From positions 1 to 64,000 of the forward strand of contig JAAXXY010000005.1 in the NCBI GenBank assembly GCA_013334225.1: a DNA stretch of 64,000 nt. Direction: 5' to 3'. The notes under the pieces are model-generated. The model did not search any database and was not told the DNA's origin. It saw nothing but the letters and a program-made list of their open reading frames with translations. Each line of letters opens with the position of its first letter. The stretch's first letter is position 1. A program made the translations under genes and the position numbers. Below are positions 60,879 through 64,000 of this stretch, piece after piece. Source of the stretch: Chlorobiaceae bacterium (lineage in GTDB: Bacteria; Bacteroidota; Chlorobiia; Chlorobiales; Chlorobiaceae).

Positions 60879-63288
60879 AGTAACGTGGTGGGCCAGAGCT
60901 GTTTCGGTTCTGGGAGGCCTCGGAATTTTGCTGCAGGCGCAGAACGCCTTTGCAAGCGAGGCCGATCTTGTGTTACCGGATTTGAATTCGGTAACGTTTC
61001 TTGGGGGGATTCCGGGACATACCCTGTTGATGTACGGGCTATTTGTATGTCTTTTTGGTGTTTTATTCGGCGTTGTACAGTACATGGGTATCCGCAAACT
61101 GCCCGTACACAGTGCCATGCGCGAGATCAGCGAGCTGATTTATGAAACCTGCAAGACCTATCTGATCACTCAGGGAAAGTTCATTCTCATCCTATGGGTG
61201 CTTGTCGGCGCAATCATTGTTGCCTACTTCGGCTGGCTCAGCCAGTTGGCTGTAACCAAGGTCATCTTCATCCTGATATGCAGCCTGATCGGTATTGTCG
61301 GAAGCTACACGGTTGCATGGTTCGGTATGAGGATCAACACTTTCGCAAACTCGAGAACAGCCTTTGCAAGCCTCGGTGGAAAACCGTTCCCGACCTATGC
61401 CATTCCGCTCAGAGCAGGTATGAGCATCGGTATGCTGCTGATCAGCATCGAGCTCTTTGTCATGCTTTGTATTCTTCTTTATGTTCCCAACGATTACGCA
61501 GGCCCTTGCTTCATCGGTTTTGCGATCGGTGAATCGCTCGGCGCTTCGGTGCTTCGTATCGCCGGCGGTATCTTCACCAAGATTGCCGATATCGGTTCCG
61601 ACCTCATGAAGATCGTCTTCAAGATCAAGGAAGACGATGCGCGCAACCCCGGCGTTATCGCCGACTGTACCGGTGACAACGCAGGTGATTCTGTCGGACC
61701 TACGGCTGACGGCTTCGAAACCTACGGTGTAACCGGCGTCGCTCTGATCTCCTTCATCCTGCTTGCCATCAAGGACCCGGCCATTCAGGTCATGCTCCTT
61801 GTCTGGATTTTCGCCATGCGCCTTGTCATGATCCTTGCCAGCGCTCTCTCCTACGGGCTCAATGCCGCCTTTGCCAAGGCGAAGTACGGCAATGCTGACG
61901 AAATGAATTTCGAAAAGCCTCTGATCACCCTTGTCTGGCTTACCTCCATTGTTTCTATCGTGCTTACCTATGCGGCGTCTTTCTACCTGATCAGTGGGCT
62001 TGGCGACGGCACCATGTGGTGGAAACTCGCATCGATCATCACCTGCGGCACGGTTGCCGGAGCGCTGATTCCAGAGCTGGTCAACCGCTTCACCTCCACC
62101 GAGTGTGCCCATGTGCGCAACGTGGTGCAGTGCTCGAAAGAGGGTGGAGCCCCGCTGAATATTCTGGCTGGTCTCGTTGCCGGTAATTTCAGTGCCTACT
62201 GGATGGGAATAGCCATTCTTGCACTTATGGGTGCGGCATACGGCTTCAGCACGCTCGGCCTCGATGTCATGATGCTTGCTCCTTCGGTTTTTGCTTTCGG
62301 TCTCGTGGCGTTCGGCTTCCTGAGCATGGGCCCGGTCACGATTGCGGTCGACTCCTACGGTCCGGTAACCGACAATGCCCAGTCTGTCTATGAGCTTTCG
62401 CTGATCGAAACGCTTCCGAACATAAAGCAGAACATCCAGAGCGAGTTCGGTTTCCAACCCAACTTCGTAAATGCAAAACGTTTTCTCGAAGCAAACGACG
62501 GCGCGGGAAACACCTTCAAGGCAACCGCAAAACCGGTGCTGATCGGTACCGCAGTGGTCGGTTCGACGACCATGATTTTTTCGATTATCATGATTCTGAC
62601 GAAAGGACTCAGCCCTGATCTGATCGGGAACCTGTCGATTCTTCATCCTCCGTTCCTGCTCGGCCTTCTTGCCGGAGGTGCGGTCATTTACTGGTTCACC
62701 GGGGCGTCCATGAATGCTGTGACCACCGGTGCTTACTATGCCGTCGAGTTCATCAAGAAGAACATCAAGCTCGAAGGTGTTGTAAAAGCCTCGGTCGAGG
62801 ACAGCAAGAAAGTTGTGGAGATTTGCACGAAGTTTGCCCAGAAAGGCATGATCAACCTCTTCCTTGCCATCTTCTTCAGCACGCTCGCCTTTGCCTTCCT
62901 CGATTCGTATTTCTTTATCGGCTATCTCGTCTCGATCGCCCTTTTCGGCCTCTATCAGGCAATCTTCATGGCCAACGCCGGCGGCGCCTGGGATAACGCG
63001 AAGAAGGTTGTTGAAACTGAGCTTAATGCAAAAGGGACAGAGCTTCACGATGCCACCATCGTGGGTGACACGGTCGGCGATCCGTTCAAGGATACCTCTT
63101 CGGTGGCCCTGAACCCGATCATCAAGTTCACCACCCTGTTCGGTCTGCTTGCCATTGAACTGGCCATCAAGCTTTCAGTGGATCAGAAACCCCTGGTGTT
63201 GGGTCTTGCAGTGCTCTTTTTTGTACTGTCGATGGTCTATGTTACCCGTTCCTTCTACTCGATGAGAATCAAGGTGGACGCTCACTGA
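60862..63288 (+). CDS. hppA: Membrane-bound proton-pumping pyrophosphatase
   Basis: 808 residues, about 16 helices, plus an N-terminal signal-like helix. The pyrophosphate-binding motif is DIGSDLMKIVFKIKEDDARNPGVIADCTGDNAGDSVGP (with DVGAD-like Asp clusters). The second acidic site is NAGGAWDNAKKVVETEL, with GDTVGDPFKDTSSVALNPIIK at the end. In NTFKATAK the residue after the conserved GNT-x is Lys, as in K+-independent H+-pumps (K+-dependent forms have Ala). The neighbouring position is not the usual Thr, so this is a probable, not certain, assignment. It builds a proton gradient from PPi. Confidence 0.95.
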   Translation: MKKTFKVTWWARAVSVLGGLGILLQAQNAFASEADLVLPDLNSVTFLGGIPGHTLLMYGLFVCLFGVLFGVVQYMGIRKLPVHSAMREISELIYETCKTYLITQGKFILILWVLVGAIIVAYFGWLSQLAVTKVIFILICSLIGIVGSYTVAWFGMRINTFANSRTAFASLGGKPFPTYAIPLRAGMSIGMLLISIELFVMLCILLYVPNDYAGPCFIGFAIGESLGASVLRIAGGIFTKIADIGSDLMKIVFKIKEDDARNPGVIADCTGDNAGDSVGPTADGFETYGVTGVALISFILLAIKDPAIQVMLLVWIFAMRLVMILASALSYGLNAAFAKAKYGNADEMNFEKPLITLVWLTSIVSIVLTYAASFYLISGLGDGTMWWKLASIITCGTVAGALIPELVNRFTSTECAHVRNVVQCSKEGGAPLNILAGLVAGNFSAYWMGIAILALMGAAYGFSTLGLDVMMLAPSVFAFGLVAFGFLSMGPVTIAVDSYGPVTDNAQSVYELSLIETLPNIKQNIQSEFGFQPNFVNAKRFLEANDGAGNTFKATAKPVLIGTAVVGSTTMIFSIIMILTKGLSPDLIGNLSILHPPFLLGLLAGGAVIYWFTGASMNAVTTGAYYAVEFIKKNIKLEGVVKASVEDSKKVVEICTKFAQKGMINLFLAIFFSTLAFAFLDSYFFIGYLVSIALFGLYQAIFMANAGGAWDNAKKVVETELNAKGTELHDATIVGDTVGDPFKDTSSVALNPIIKFTTLFGLLAIELAIKLSVDQKPLVLGLAVLFFVLSMVYVTRSFYSMRIKVDAH

Positions 63289-63310
63289 GCCATACAAACA
63301 TCGCAACCAG

Positions 63311-63346
63311 AAAGGGAGGTGCAGCAATGCGCCTCCCTTTTTTTAT
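63311..63346 (+). terminator. Rho-independent terminator of hppA
   Basis: AAAGGGAGG - TGCAGCAATGCG - CCTCCCTTT followed by TTTTATT. Confidence 0.85.
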
Positions 63347-63428
63347 TCCCGGCTTTTTGCTTTCATCACCGCGTTCGGTATATAGGATGTATGGATGTCA
63401 GGAAAACACGAAATTGTCCGGAATACCG

Positions 63429-63881
63429 ATGAAACTCTGCAGAGTGCATAAAGGCGGCGTTATGGATTTCTATTCGGCCGACCTCTCCACCGAACTTTCC
63501 ATGCCGTTTGCCGAAACCGGCGTGGCTGCGGGATTTCCGTCGCCGGCCGACGATTTCATGGAACTCAGTCTCGACCTCAACAAGGCGCTTATCCAGCACC
63601 CGGCCGCAACCTTTTACGCAAGAGTGAAAGGAACATCCATGACCGACGCGGGCATCGAAAACGGGGATATTCTCGTGATCGACAAATCCCTCGACCCGAA
63701 AGACGGCGATATCGCAGTCTGTTTCCTTGACGGGGAGTTCACCGTCAAACGTATCGCATGCAGGGAAGAGGGCCTTTTCCTGGTCCCGGCGAACAATGAG
63801 TTCCGTCCAATCAGGATCACCGATGAGAACGATTTCCTGGTTTGGGGTGTCGTGACCTATATCATCCACAAGGCACGGTAA
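63429..63881 (+). CDS. umuD: UmuD-like S24 peptidase, translesion polymerase subunit
   Basis: 150 residues from ATG 63429 (MKLCRVHKG); upstream in-frame starts lie next to the hppA terminator. The self-cleavage site Ala-Gly is in VAAGFPSPADDFMELSLDLN. The catalytic Ser is in ARVKGTSMTDAGIENGDILVID and the Lys in DGEFTVKRIAC. It ends RPIRITDENDFLVWGVVTYIIH, as UmuD does. After RecA-stimulated cleavage it should join UmuC as polymerase V. The polymerase gene starts 12 bases downstream, so they form an operon. Confidence 0.92.
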   Translation: MKLCRVHKGGVMDFYSADLSTELSMPFAETGVAAGFPSPADDFMELSLDLNKALIQHPAATFYARVKGTSMTDAGIENGDILVIDKSLDPKDGDIAVCFLDGEFTVKRIACREEGLFLVPANNEFRPIRITDENDFLVWGVVTYIIHKAR

Positions 63882-63893
63882 GGAGATCTCACC

Positions 63894-64000
63894 ATGTTTG
63901 CGCTGGTTGACTGCAACAATTTCTACGTTTCATGCGAGCGGGTTTTCAATCCCGCGCTCTGCGGAAGGCCGGTGGTGGTGCTTTCCAACAACGACGGCTG
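63894..64000 (+). CDS. umuC: UmuC-like translesion DNA polymerase (partial, runs off the window)
   Basis: ATG at 63894 with AAGGAGAT seven bases upstream. The 35 visible codons read [20 protein letters not shown], then [15 protein letters not shown], the start of the Y-family palm with the first catalytic Asp in ALVDCNNFY. Truncated by the window edge. Confidence 0.93.
   Translation, partial: MFALVDCNNFYVSCERVFNPALCGRPVVVLSNNDG

Noticed and set aside
1..64000. CRISPR arrays, tRNA or rRNA genes
   Set aside because: No regularly spaced direct repeats with unique spacers and no cloverleaf or rRNA signature was seen on reading; a dedicated tRNAscan-SE/Infernal run would be decisive.

Overview
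The window looks like chromosome from a green sulfur bacterium (Chlorobiaceae; Chlorobium/Prosthecochloris-like). This rests on gene content and on the look of the proteins: a membrane pyrophosphatase, a stand-alone ArsA/Get3-type ATPase, a geranylgeranyl-reductase-family flavoprotein, a TorF-like porin, PII next to Amt, and a CopA/SO_0444 metal-efflux pair. No rRNA or tRNA gene was recognised, so the placement is an inference. Base composition is balanced, with AT-rich intergenic regions.

Region 1 (1-6.9 kb) is accessory and scarred. An IS21-family element is present only as its left end (four iterons at 24-bp period) plus a truncated istA, abutting the end repeats of a different IS21-like element. 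A second IS21 scar (the istB 3' end plus a terminus) lies at 6.70-6.82 kb. Between them are a RelE/ParE-type and a TacA/TacT-type toxin-antitoxin module, several direct repeats that include a duplicated TacT 3' end, a two-gene TPM-domain operon that seems to have lost its lemA partner, a periplasmic cyclophilin and a thioredoxin-like [2Fe-2S] ferredoxin.

Region 2 (6.9-18.6 kb) mixes metabolic and little-known genes: a geranylgeranyl-reductase-family enzyme, tag, a membrane protein resembling the transmembrane terpene cyclases (Pyr4/PaxB type), a nitroreductase, a methyltransferase, a lipocalin, a DnaQ-like exonuclease, an NCS2 permease with an ATPase-like C-terminal domain, and dihydroorotase. 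Region 3 (18.9-26.2 kb) is a same-strand housekeeping group (5-formyl-THF cyclo-ligase, ppk1, rpiB, a CBS protein), then fba on the opposite strand and a Prc-type protease.

Region 4 (26.5-32 kb) is a metal-homeostasis block. It holds an ArsR/SmtB regulator and an SO_0444-type efflux permease, each preceded by the same palindromic operator, facing a DUF305-copA operon preceded by its own 35-bp palindrome. Region 5 (32.4-38 kb) is a regulatory unit: a sigma54 response regulator, two spaced palindromes, a sigma54 -24/-12 promoter, a KimA-like transporter and a KinB-like sensor kinase. The DNA itself suggests that the kinase/regulator pair controls the transporter.

Region 6 (38-64 kb) is mostly core: truA, a LysM lytic transglycosylase, ArsA, serA, DAHP synthase, a porin, an RsbW-like kinase, pgi, PII-amt, a Na+/H+ antiporter, phoH, hldD, a degenerate ECF-like sigma protein, hisC, a SpoU methylase, an alpha/beta hydrolase, pth, hppA, and umuD with the first 107 bases of umuC. 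Two copies of a palindromic MITE-like repeat (GTCATTCCG...GAATGAC) sit at 32.3 and 54.3 kb.
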